A DNA stretch of 64,000 bases, from positions 1 through 64,000 of the forward strand of contig NZ_FRCL01000002.1 in assembly GCF_900142885.1 (NCBI RefSeq), read 5' to 3'. Under the pieces are notes generated by a model. The model searched no databases. It saw only the letters and a program-made list of their open reading frames with translations, and was not told the origin of the DNA. Shown here piece by piece: positions 25,543 to 33,855 of the stretch; within the stretch, counting starts at the first letter, position 1; each line of letters begins with the position of its first letter. The DNA comes from Flavobacterium xinjiangense (GTDB lineage: Bacteria > Bacteroidota > Bacteroidia > Flavobacteriales > Flavobacteriaceae). The position numbers were made by a program, and so were the translations under genes.

Positions 25543-26415
25543 TTATTTAAGGATAGATCGAAATTCCAGGCGGTATTGTGAAGCACTTTTGCCTGCAAAC
25601 GCCTTGAAAGATTTATTGAAGTAACTAAAATTATTGAAACCGCTTTCATAACATATTTCAGTTATGCTGATTGGTTTTTCTGCCAGCAACTTGGAGGCGT
25701 GTACAAGACGATAGTCATTTACAAAATGGGTGAATGTTTTATTCGTGATTTTTTTAAAATACCTACAAAAAGACGGTACCGTCATACTAACGATTACCGC
25801 TACTTCTTCAAGTGTAATGTGCTCTTGAAAATTGTCTTTTACATAATTAAATACTGCATTGATGCGGTCATTGTCCTGCATCTGCATCTCCATTGAAAAT
25901 CCATCAGCATTCAAAATGGTAAATTCATTGGATAATTCTAATTCACTTAGAATAGTTAACATCGTCAACATCTTCTCAAAATGCGACTGTTTTTCCATGG
26001 ATTCTATTTTCTTGCCGATGTTCTTTTTAGTTTCTCCTTCAAAAGCAATTCCGGCTTTGGCTTGACTGAAAAGATTTTGAATATTTTTCATTTCTGGAAT
26101 ATTAAAAAATTCATTCCCTAGAAAATCCGGCTTCATTTGGATAACCGTTTCATTTTTATTTCCTGTTTCTTCATTGGTAAACCCGCAATGAGGCAGATTA
26201 CTTCCTATAAGTATCAGGTCACCATCCGTATAATAGGATATATGGCTTCCTATTTGTCGTTTGCCAGAACCGCCGTTTACAAAAACTAGTTCTATTTCAG
26301 GATGGTAATGCCATAGGTGCGCTTTGCTGTTACCGTTTTCAATATATTGGGAATAGTAAAAGGAACTTCCAAAGGATGGAGTTATAATTTCGAATGCAGG
26401 TGGTACTATTTTCAT
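25543..26415 (-). CDS. AraC-family transcriptional regulator with cupin domain
   Basis: The 290-residue protein has an N-terminal cupin sensor domain (HLWHYHPEIELVFVNGGSGK) and a C-terminal pair of helix-turn-helix motifs: ITLEEVAVIVSMTVPSFCRY and ISITEICYESGFNNFSYFNK, ending in FAGKSASQYR. Such regulators usually bind a sugar or related ligand and activate nearby transport or catabolic genes. No sugar locus is adjacent, so the target is unknown. The gene diverges from the exported protein gene at 26605. Confidence 0.93.
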   Translation of the reverse strand: MKIVPPAFEIITPSFGSSFYYSQYIENGNSKAHLWHYHPEIELVFVNGGSGKRQIGSHISYYTDGDLILIGSNLPHCGFTNEETGNKNETVIQMKPDFLGNEFFNIPEMKNIQNLFSQAKAGIAFEGETKKNIGKKIESMEKQSHFEKMLTMLTILSELELSNEFTILNADGFSMEMQMQDNDRINAVFNYVKDNFQEHITLEEVAVIVSMTVPSFCRYFKKITNKTFTHFVNDYRLVHASKLLAEKPISITEICYESGFNNFSYFNKSFKAFAGKSASQYRLEFRSILK

Positions 26416-26604
26416 AGACTACGTATTTAGACTAGCACAAAATTACCTAAAATAAGTATAAAATTACCTTTTTTAACCTTAATCGATTTCGTAAAAGGTA
26501 AAATAGCACATAAATCAGAAAATCCTGTAGTACTTCATAATGAATCTCTTAAGGTAATTTAGCATCAGATAAATAATCAATTATAAATCTAAAAATTTAC
26601 TATT

Positions 26605-27201
26605 ATGAAAAAGATTTTAAAATTTAGTTTAGTGCTAGCCGCAGTAGCATTAACTGCCGTAGAAGCACATGCAGGAAACGCTGATTTCTCGTTAGATTTA
26701 AAAAAAGAAGAGGGAAAGACTGTAAGTTTTACTTTAAGAGAGATCAAGAAAATCGATTTGTCGATTTATGACACGAGTGATAATTTAATTTATCAAGAAA
26801 AGGTTACTTCTAACGACGATATTAACAGAACATACGATTTAACTGCTTTTCCAGAAGGGGTTTATTTCTTAGAAGCGGAAAGCGATCTTAAAATTTCAAG
26901 ATACAAAATTGAGGTAGTTGGTAAAGTAGCTAAACTATCTGTTGATGCTATTTCAGAAGTGTATAAGCCGGTTTTGGTAAACAAAAACGGAACTGTAGCA
27001 TTTAATATGTTAAACACAAGTAAAGCACCTGTTGCCGTTAAAATTTATAGCTCGAATGACACAGAGCTTTATAACGAAACCATATCTGGAGAATTAAATG
27101 TAGGTAAGATATTTGACATAAGTAATGTGGAAGGAGACAAATGTACATTTGTTATCACCTTTAATGGTAAAACTTTTGTCGAAACAGTTGATGTCAAATA
27201 A
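26605..27201 (+). CDS. Exported beta-sandwich protein, unknown function
   Basis: The 198-residue product has a signal peptide (MKKILKFSLVLAAVALTAVEAHA). The rest shows two immunoglobulin-like beta repeats. The first ends in TYDLTAFPEGVYFLEAESD and resembles the C-terminal sorting or filament-type domains of Bacteroidota. The second runs KAPVAVKIYSSNDTELYNET. No catalytic motif is visible. It may be a periplasmic or surface stalk protein. A terminator follows. The AraC gene upstream is divergent and could control it, which is inference from position only. Confidence 0.7.
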   Translation: MKKILKFSLVLAAVALTAVEAHAGNADFSLDLKKEEGKTVSFTLREIKKIDLSIYDTSDNLIYQEKVTSNDDINRTYDLTAFPEGVYFLEAESDLKISRYKIEVVGKVAKLSVDAISEVYKPVLVNKNGTVAFNMLNTSKAPVAVKIYSSNDTELYNETISGELNVGKIFDISNVEGDKCTFVITFNGKTFVETVDVK

Positions 27202-27234
27202 TATTTAAGGAAGTTGTAGTAATTAAGAGGCTGT

Positions 27235-27259
27235 CTGTTTTAGGCAGCCTCTTTTTTTT
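27235..27259 (+). terminator. Terminator after the exported beta-sandwich gene
   Basis: The arms GAGGCTGTC and GGCAGCCTC pair with one G-T pair and are followed by a run of T. Confidence 0.88.
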
Positions 27260-27317
27260 AGTACAATTGTTTTAAAACAGAAATGGTAGTTAAACCAAAT
27301 AATTTTAGGATAGGATA

Positions 27318-27728
27318 CTATGAAACATAGAATTTTTTAACCTTTGCAACGATTTCATTTAAAGTCATTTTGTCTGCTGTTTCAACTGCTTTTAGTTTAT
27401 TGGTAAATAATTTTTCATCCTGAATTTTTTGTTCCAGTCTGATCTTTGTTTCAGCCGGGCCAAAAACAAAAAGTTCATCTGCTCCCTTTACATAAGATAA
27501 CACTTCTTTTATAAAGAAATCTAGTTGTTCTTTTTTTCGGTTTTCAAATTTTGACTCGCTATTGCCATGATGACCTCCAGAAAAGGTGCCTTTGTTCCCT
27601 TCCTTATCGTGGTAAACGCTGTTTTCAACATCAGAGTCTATTTCGGAAATTTTTTCGTCTTTACCACCTTCGAGAGTGACAATTATTGCCTTTGAGGTGT
27701 CTATCCAGATTCCAGTTTGTCTTTTCAT
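27318..27728 (-). CDS. Small hypothetical protein, possibly eRF1/host-attachment-like
   Basis: The 136-residue soluble protein begins TGIWIDTSKAIIVTLEGG, a strand-helix pattern like the bacterial eRF1-like (BaeRF/host-attachment) proteins, and has ELFVFGPAETKIRLEQKI near residue 90, matching the conserved GP-helix of that group. The middle is charged and rich in His, Gly and Ser. The assignment is from pattern only. Its neighbour upstream is a TerB-like gene in the same orientation about 90 bases away. Confidence 0.6.
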   Translation of the reverse strand: MKRQTGIWIDTSKAIIVTLEGGKDEKISEIDSDVENSVYHDKEGNKGTFSGGHHGNSESKFENRKKEQLDFFIKEVLSYVKGADELFVFGPAETKIRLEQKIQDEKLFTNKLKAVETADKMTLNEIVAKVKKFYVS

Positions 27729-27817
27729 GTCTTTATTTTTTAGTATTATGTTAATGTGGCTTAGTTTTAGAAAAGCGATATTCCCTATTAATAATGCAGT
27801 TGTTTATTGTTGATTCG

Positions 27818-28225
27818 CTATGACGACATTAGAATAGAATTCAATTGGCTGATTAAAACATGTTCTGATTTGCTTTTCCCTGAAAAGGAAGTTGCAATTG
27901 CATTTGCAGTTTTTAGAATTAATGCAATAACATCCGTTGTAAATAAACGAGGGTGCTCTTGTCTGAAAAATTTGAAGTTTGGAATCGCTTGTTCAAAATC
28001 CCATTTATTAGCCACTAGCCAATCAAAAACAATTTCAATTTCATAGGCAGTGTCGTCTCCAAATTCATTAAACGTATTTTCAAGTGGAAGCCATTCTTTT
28101 TTAACAATTTCCTTAAGTTTAGCAATCTCTTCTTTACGGATACTTTTATCTATGGCCGCAATTGTGTAAAACACTTTTCCCAAGTGTTCATAAAGATGCG
28201 TTATCGTTTGGTGTGATGGTTTCAT
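27818..28225 (-). CDS. TerB-like helical protein
   Basis: The 135-residue all-alpha protein has the segment HLGKVFYTIAAIDKSIRKEE, with the Asp-containing turn typical of TerB-type proteins. Regular helices follow (AIPNFKFFRQEHPRLFTTDV, IALILKTANAIA). TerB-like domains are linked to stress responses and membrane complexes; the role here is unknown. It is on the minus strand before the gene at 27318 and may be transcribed with it. Confidence 0.6.
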   Translation of the reverse strand: MKPSHQTITHLYEHLGKVFYTIAAIDKSIRKEEIAKLKEIVKKEWLPLENTFNEFGDDTAYEIEIVFDWLVANKWDFEQAIPNFKFFRQEHPRLFTTDVIALILKTANAIATSFSGKSKSEHVLISQLNSILMSS

Positions 28226-28463
28226 TTTTAAATCTTTAGATAAAAAAACAGTACATAAATTTACAACAAAATAGTGAATCTTATTGTTGAAATATTTGTT
28301 TTTTTAATGATAAGCAAAATGCATTTTAATTAAGGTAATCCACTGAGGAGCGGTCATTAGATTAAATTGAAAAGAGTAAAAGAAAATGCTTTATTTGCAA
28401 ATTATTTTGAACTTTAGTAGAATGCATTGAGGTAGTGGAATTTTTACGGTTAGCCGTTCTATC

Positions 28464-28976
28464 TTATTCAAGTATTAAGAGTAAATAATCTACTTCAAGT
28501 TTTTGTGCTGCGTATTTTAATTGAAGTTGAGAACCTTCGCCCATTCTATTGAAGTATTCTAACGCTTTTTTTGCAAAGAAACGTTTGTGAAAGTCAGCAA
28601 CCTCTGGAATTTGAGGAAATATTTTATGAAAAAGCATTTCATAATAGGCTTGCCATTCTCTTTCGTTTTTATCTTCAATCCGGTTTTCTTTCGTTTTTTG
28701 ACTCACATGAATCATTTCATGTGCAAGAAGATTGAGCATTAATTCCAGCGGATATTCGAAAGTGTTTTCGGGGATTCGGATGATTTGAGGTTCTCCAAGA
28801 GCGCCTTCAGTTGTCATCAGGATAAATTCCGGCTTTGCTTTTTCTCTTAATTCGAAGCCTTTGAAATTGGGGTTTTCTAAACCATATTCTTGTATTAAAA
28901 ATTGGGCTACCTTGATAGTTTCACCAAGTTCATGGAAATTGTTGACTATTTTTAAGTGATCCTGAAACGATTTCAT
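28464..28976 (-). CDS. Putative zinc peptidase-like protein with HExxH-type motif
   Basis: The 170-residue cytosolic protein contains LLAHEMIHVSQ (HExxH-type helix), the metal-binding motif of gluzincins, then EREWQAYYEMLFH, where a Glu could be the third ligand. No signal peptide or other domain is seen. It is probably a small metallopeptidase or a degenerate relative; the substrate is unknown. It lies 20 bases downstream of radA on the same strand and is likely in that operon. Confidence 0.65.
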   Translation of the reverse strand: MKSFQDHLKIVNNFHELGETIKVAQFLIQEYGLENPNFKGFELREKAKPEFILMTTEGALGEPQIIRIPENTFEYPLELMLNLLAHEMIHVSQKTKENRIEDKNEREWQAYYEMLFHKIFPQIPEVADFHKRFFAKKALEYFNRMGEGSQLQLKYAAQKLEVDYLLLILE

Positions 28977-28996
28977 CTTTTAATGTGTTATTAAAA

Positions 28997-30358
28997 TCAT
29001 CCAAATAATTCGCTCGCCACATCTTCAATTTTTGCGACCAGGCGAATCTTTATTCCTGTATTTTTCAACGCAATTTTGTTGTATTTAGAAACAAAAATGG
29101 TCGAAAAACCTAATTTTTCTGCTTCCTGAATGCGTTGGTCCACGCGGTTTACTGGACGAATTTCACCTGCAAGCCCAACTTCACCGGCAAAACAAAAATC
29201 TTTATTTACGGGAATATCTTCATTGGAGGATAAGATGGCTGCTACAACAGCTAAATCTATAGCTGGATCATCTACTGAAATACCTCCGGTTACATTTAGG
29301 AAAACATCTTTGGCCCCAAGCCTAAAACCAGCTCTTTTTTCTAATACGGCCAAAATCATATTGAGTCTTTTTGCATTATAACCCGTGGTGCTGCGTTGCG
29401 GTGTTCCATAAACTGCGGTGCTGACCAAGGCTTGGATTTCAATCATCAAAGGGCGCATGCCTTCTAATGTTGATGCAATTGCGGTTCCGGATAATTCCTC
29501 GTCTTTATGTGAAATCAATATTTCCGAAGGATTCGAAACTTCTCGTAATCCGCTTCCTAACATTTCATAAATACCAATTTCAGCAGTGGAACCAAAACGG
29601 TTTTTTAGCGAACGTAAAATGCGATACACATGATTTCGGTCACCTTCAAATTGCAAAACGGTATCGACCATGTGTTCCAGAATTTTTGGCCCGGCAATGT
29701 TTCCGTCTTTGGTGATATGGCCAATTAGTATGACCGGAATATTGGTTTCTTTGGCAAATTTGATCAATTCGGCAGTAGTTTCTCTAATTTGAGAAATACT
29801 TCCGGGAGTGGATTCAATATAATCCGTATGCAAGGTTTGAATGGAATCGATGATTACGATTTCAGGCTGTATAGATTCAATTTGCTTGAAGATATTCTGA
29901 GTTTTGGTTTCGGTAAGAATATAGCAATTGTCTCCGCTTGGCGTAATTCTTTCGGCACGCATTTTTATTTGTTTCTGACTTTCTTCGCCCGAAACGTAAA
30001 GGGTTTTATAAGGTAATTTTAAAGAAATTTGAAGTAAAAGTGTACTTTTTCCAATGCCGGGTTCACCGCCCAAAAGGATTAGAGAACCGGGAACTATTCC
30101 GCCACCTAAAACACGATTTAATTCGCCATCAGTTGTGTCCATTCGGATTTCCTGAGCAGAATCAATTTCGTTTATTCGTAATGGTTTTGGCGCCTTGTTG
30201 CTAGAAATGGATTCGCTTTTCCAAGCTACTTTTTCCTGTTTTTGTATAATTTCCTCGGCTATAGTATTCCATTCTTTGCAGGAATTGCATTGTCCTTGCC
30301 ATTTAGAATATTGGGCTCCACAATTCTGACAAAAAAAAGTAGTTTTTACTTTTGACAT
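28997..30358 (-). CDS. radA: DNA repair protein RadA
   Basis: The 453-residue RecA-like protein promotes branch migration during recombination. A four-Cys zinc finger (Cys10, 13, 24, 27) opens the protein. The Walker A motif is GGEPGIGKST, and LKNRFG is the RadA-specific KNRFG motif. The C-terminal ~170 residues form a Lon-protease-like domain (GGISVDDPAIDLAVVAAILS). The length is standard. It overlaps the upstream esterase-fold gene by one base (TAATG), so the two are coupled. Confidence 0.97.
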   Translation of the reverse strand: MSKVKTTFFCQNCGAQYSKWQGQCNSCKEWNTIAEEIIQKQEKVAWKSESISSNKAPKPLRINEIDSAQEIRMDTTDGELNRVLGGGIVPGSLILLGGEPGIGKSTLLLQISLKLPYKTLYVSGEESQKQIKMRAERITPSGDNCYILTETKTQNIFKQIESIQPEIVIIDSIQTLHTDYIESTPGSISQIRETTAELIKFAKETNIPVILIGHITKDGNIAGPKILEHMVDTVLQFEGDRNHVYRILRSLKNRFGSTAEIGIYEMLGSGLREVSNPSEILISHKDEELSGTAIASTLEGMRPLMIEIQALVSTAVYGTPQRSTTGYNAKRLNMILAVLEKRAGFRLGAKDVFLNVTGGISVDDPAIDLAVVAAILSSNEDIPVNKDFCFAGEVGLAGEIRPVNRVDQRIQEAEKLGFSTIFVSKYNKIALKNTGIKIRLVAKIEDVASELFG

Positions 30359-31506
30359 TATTTTTTTGGTGTTAGACTTTGCATGTCGTCAAATTTTTGA
30401 AACATCATGTCTTTGGTTAAATCTCCAATTTCCTCTAATTGGGAGGCTTTTTGGTATTGTTTTGCTGCTTTTTTTTGATCGCCTGTTTTCTCATACATCA
30501 ATCCCAATTCATAGTCACTCAACATCGATTTCGGATAATTTTTTCGTGCAATAACAGCTAGTTTTTCAAGTTCGGGATACGCTTTGTTTTTCAATATAGC
30601 TGCTTCGATTGCTTTGAAATCATTTATTCGAACAGGGATATTTAATTTCAATTGTTTTGATAAAAGATCATATTTTGCGGTCAGGTAATCAACATATCCT
30701 GATGGAAGTAAGGCAATTTTATCAGTATATTCCGTTGATGAAATTGGTTTGTACGATTCAAAAATTTGGTATAAGGCATTAGGGATTGAGTACAATACTA
30801 AAGAGTAATGGGAAGCGCCTTTGAAATAATCAAATTTATAATTGAGTAGTGGATTCGTTACCAGTTTTATGTTTGAATCCAGTTGTTTTATTGGCTCTTG
30901 CAATTTTTTTACGTCCCCATCCGATGTCGATTGGTAATAAAAAACGGGTTGTTTGAGATTGGTAAGTTTTTCGGGAATCCGATTTTCCATTTCCGGAGCA
31001 AGTTCAGTACTTAATGAAATGTAGGCGTTAAATAGTGGCGCGTCTTTGTAAAGGAAAAAGTTCAAATAACCTGCTGTTGTATCGTGTCCGGCAATAATTC
31101 GGAAAGGTGCCACGCGGTACTTTTTCTCTAAATAAGGCAGTAACTCTGCTCCAATAAATTCAAAAAATTGAGCGCCTTTTCCAGAAGGAGTGCCGTCAAC
31201 TTCATCATAATTACTATCCTCTATTCTCTCGTCGTTTTTGTTTTGATTTATGCCTACTATGATAGTTTCTGGTAAATCATCCCAATAAGCTCCATAGTTT
31301 AAAGCTCCATAAAAAGGATCAAAAAGGTAATCTCCGTCGAGTAAAATAAGAATTGGATATTTTTTGTTTGGGTTCTTCTCGTAGGATGCCGGCAACCCAA
31401 TTGTAATTTCTCGGCTTGCACTCAGTTTCTGTGATTCAAATGGTTGTGTGGTTTTTTGGGAAAATACTGAAATAGAAAAGAATAATAAGAGTAAAATCTG
31501 TTTCAT
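30358..31506 (-). CDS. Exported esterase-fold protein lacking the usual nucleophile Ser
   Basis: The 382-residue product has a signal peptide (MKQILLLLFFSISVFSQ) and an alpha/beta-hydrolase domain of the esterase D/IroE type (ITIGLPASYEKNP, YPILILLDGDYLFDPFYG). At the nucleophile elbow it reads IIAGHDTTAGYL, with Asp142 where such esterases have GHSxGG. C-terminal residues ~320-382 form a TPR-like pair (LGLMYEKTGDQKKAAKQYQK). It is therefore either an unusual hydrolase or a non-catalytic binding protein. It lies upstream of radA, whose ATG overlaps its stop codon. Confidence 0.8.
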   Translation of the reverse strand: MKQILLLLFFSISVFSQKTTQPFESQKLSASREITIGLPASYEKNPNKKYPILILLDGDYLFDPFYGALNYGAYWDDLPETIIVGINQNKNDERIEDSNYDEVDGTPSGKGAQFFEFIGAELLPYLEKKYRVAPFRIIAGHDTTAGYLNFFLYKDAPLFNAYISLSTELAPEMENRIPEKLTNLKQPVFYYQSTSDGDVKKLQEPIKQLDSNIKLVTNPLLNYKFDYFKGASHYSLVLYSIPNALYQIFESYKPISSTEYTDKIALLPSGYVDYLTAKYDLLSKQLKLNIPVRINDFKAIEAAILKNKAYPELEKLAVIARKNYPKSMLSDYELGLMYEKTGDQKKAAKQYQKASQLEEIGDLTKDMMFQKFDDMQSLTPKK

Positions 31507-31706
31507 AATTTTAGTGGTTTTAGAAATTAAATTAATTCTAAATGGAGTACCAATATAATACTTTATTTACTTTTATTAAAAACAGAGCAACAAAAACACC
31601 TATTATAATATCTAAGCAAGAAATGCTCAATCTTATAAAGGAATTTGTTGAAATTCTTCTGAAAATTTATAATGGGATTCTTAATCTGGAATTTTTTTCT
31701 AAAAAA

Positions 31707-32057
31707 TTACGTCAAAGAATTATCATTTTCATTAGGGAAAATAATCCACGGTTTGAAAGTTTTTGCTTCTTCAAATTCTAATGTGGCATACGAAATAATG
31801 ATTATAATATCATCCTTTTGTACTTTTCTCGCTGCAGGACCATTAAGGGTTATTATTCCAGAATTTTTTTCGCCTTTAATGGCATAGGTGTCAAAACGTT
31901 CTCCATTGTTAATGTTTACGATAGAAACTTTTTCACCTTCAATTATATTAGAAGCATCTAATAAGGCTTCATCAATGGTAATGCTTCCGATATAATTTAA
32001 ATCGGCTCCAGTTACTTTTACTCGATGAATTTTTGATTTTACGACTTGAATTTGCAT
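31707..32057 (-). CDS. panD: Aspartate 1-decarboxylase
   Basis: The 116-residue enzyme makes beta-alanine from aspartate for pantothenate and CoA synthesis. The self-cleavage site that generates the pyruvoyl cofactor is Gly24-Ser25 in LNYIGSITID. KIHRVKVT near the start carries the conserved Lys and His, and TLNGPAARKVQ is the other family signature. The length is standard. It is 13 bases downstream of panC in the same operon. Confidence 0.97.
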   Translation of the reverse strand: MQIQVVKSKIHRVKVTGADLNYIGSITIDEALLDASNIIEGEKVSIVNINNGERFDTYAIKGEKNSGIITLNGPAARKVQKDDIIIIISYATLEFEEAKTFKPWIIFPNENDNSLT

Positions 32058-32070
32058 GCTACAAAAGTAA

Positions 32071-32919
32071 TTAATTTAATGAAATAGTGTCAATCAAACG
32101 AATATTATTGACAACAATGGCTATAAAAGCACGGTATTTTTTATTTTTATTTTTTCTTAGACAGGGTAGTAGTGTAGCCTCATCAGCAATTACAAAATAT
32201 TCTAAAGTGAAAATTGGATTCTTTGCGAATGATTTTTGTACCCAATCACTTACTGAAGTGGCGCTTTTGATCATGAATTTTTCTTTTGCAACATTTAATG
32301 TTTGAAAGATGATAGCAGCTTCGTCTCTTTCTTGGTGTGATAAGCGTTCGTTTCTGGAACTCATGGCCAAATTATTGGATTCTCTATAAATGGGACAACC
32401 AACGACATTGACATTTAAGTTGTTTTTAGCCACCATTTTTTTTACAATTTGCAACTGTTGAAAATCTTTTTCGCCAAAATAAGCGTTTTTAGGTTTTACA
32501 ATCTCAAAAAGACGTTTTACGATGGTGCCAACGCCATTAAAATGACCGGGTCTGAATTTTCCTTCCATTTGGTTTTCCAAACCATCAAAATCAAAAGGTT
32601 GTGAAACAGGTTGTCCGTCATAAATATCTTCAACAGTTGGAGCGTATAGGATAATTTTTGGACTCAAAGCTGTAAGTTTTTTTACATCTTCTTCTAATGT
32701 CCTTGGATATTTTGCTAAATCTTCCGGATTGTTAAATTGGGTTGGATTCACAAAAATACTGACAACGGTATTTTCATTTTCCGACAGTGATTTTTGCATT
32801 AATGCCAGATGACCTTGATGCAGAGCGCCCATAGTAGGAACAAACCCAATAGTGGAATGAGTAGTTTGAATAGATTTCAAGAAGTCTATCAAAGCCGCTT
32901 TTCCGTAGAATATATGCAT
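32071..32919 (-). CDS. panC: Pantothenate synthetase
   Basis: The 282-residue enzyme joins pantoate and beta-alanine using ATP. It has the HxGH motif in VPTMGALHQGHLALM, the SIFVNPTQFNNPEDLAKYPR signature and the KMSKS-like loop MSSRNERLS. Together with panD it supplies the late steps of pantothenate synthesis. It is divergent from the glycogen-synthase-like gene, with the promoters between 32920 and 33027. Confidence 0.97.
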   Translation of the reverse strand: MHIFYGKAALIDFLKSIQTTHSTIGFVPTMGALHQGHLALMQKSLSENENTVVSIFVNPTQFNNPEDLAKYPRTLEEDVKKLTALSPKIILYAPTVEDIYDGQPVSQPFDFDGLENQMEGKFRPGHFNGVGTIVKRLFEIVKPKNAYFGEKDFQQLQIVKKMVAKNNLNVNVVGCPIYRESNNLAMSSRNERLSHQERDEAAIIFQTLNVAKEKFMIKSATSVSDWVQKSFAKNPIFTLEYFVIADEATLLPCLRKNKNKKYRAFIAIVVNNIRLIDTISLN

Positions 32920-32981
32920 GATGGTATTGTTAAAATTAAATGCAAACTTACTATTTTAGTTAATAACTGCATAAATTTTTG

Positions 32982-32989
32982 TAATTTTG
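32982..32989 (+). promoter_or_regulatory. -7 element of the 33028-37317 operon
   Basis: TAATTTTG matches TAnnTTTG 38 bases before the ATG at 33028. A TTAG at about 32956-32959 could act as the -33 box. Confidence 0.55.
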
Positions 32990-33027
32990 CGTGGTTTTTA
33001 TTACCAATAAACTAAGTAAATTACAAT

Positions 33028-33834
33028 ATGAAAGATAAGAGGATATTATATGTATCATCTGAAGTGGTGCCTTACCTTGCTGAAAATGAGGTTTCTTTAA
33101 TGTCTTATGACGTTCCTAAAATGGTCAATGATCAAGGTGGACAGATAAGAATTTTCATGCCTAGATATGGGAATATTAATGAAAGAAGACACCAATTACA
33201 CGAAGTAATTAGACTTTCAGGGATGAATTTGGTAGTTAATGACTTGGATATGCCTTTGATTATTAAAGTCGCTTCCATTCCAAAAGAGAGAATTCAGGTT
33301 TATTTTATCGATAACGACGAATATTTCAAGCGAAAAGCAACCTTCACCGATGAGGATGGGGTGATGTATCCGGATAATGATGAAAGAGCTATTTTCTTTG
33401 CAAAAGGGGTTGTAGAAACCGTTAAGAAATTGAATTGGGTTCCTGATATTATTCATGTTCATGGATGGATGGCTGCTATGTTGCCTATTTATTTGAAACA
33501 TTTTTATAAAAATGAGGCTCTTTTTTCTGAAACCAAAATTGTTACTTCTGTTTACAGTCAGTCTTTTGAAGGGATTTTGGATGCTGAAATGATTAATAAA
33601 GTGAAATTTGACGGAATTCCTAATGAAGCAATTGTTGAATTAGAAACACCTGACTACGAGCATATTATGAAAGCAACTATTATGCACTCTGACGCCGTAA
33701 TTATTGCATCTGAAAACCTGTCTTCAAGTTTAACAAAATTTATAGAATCTTCAGGGAAACCTTTTTTACCTTTCGCCCCGAAAGATAAATTCGCGGAAGC
33801 GTATACTAATTTCTATAAAAACGAGGTTCTTTAA
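33028..33834 (+). CDS. Glycogen-synthase-like protein, N-terminal GT5 domain only
   Basis: The 268-residue protein matches the N-terminal catalytic half of glycogen/starch synthases: ILYVSSEVVPYLAENEVSLM (in place of KxGGL), IRIFMPRYGNI, ERAIFFAKGVVE and PDIIHVHGWMAAMLPIYL. The C-terminal GT1 half that holds the ADP-glucose site is absent, and normal family length is ~470-500. The KTGGL loop is degraded to AENEV, so ordinary synthase activity is unlikely. From memory this short form is common in Bacteroidota next to panC. It is the first gene of an operon with the DUF4270 lipoprotein and glmS. Confidence 0.82.
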   Translation: MKDKRILYVSSEVVPYLAENEVSLMSYDVPKMVNDQGGQIRIFMPRYGNINERRHQLHEVIRLSGMNLVVNDLDMPLIIKVASIPKERIQVYFIDNDEYFKRKATFTDEDGVMYPDNDERAIFFAKGVVETVKKLNWVPDIIHVHGWMAAMLPIYLKHFYKNEALFSETKIVTSVYSQSFEGILDAEMINKVKFDGIPNEAIVELETPDYEHIMKATIMHSDAVIIASENLSSSLTKFIESSGKPFLPFAPKDKFAEAYTNFYKNEVL

Positions 33835-33855
33835 ATTCAACTTTTATTAATAAAT

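Noticed and set aside
31542..31781. Open frame of 79 codons on the plus strand between the esterase-fold gene and panD
   Set aside because: It overlaps the 3' part of panD on the other strand, has no promoter or family motif, and composition typical of AT-rich chance frames.
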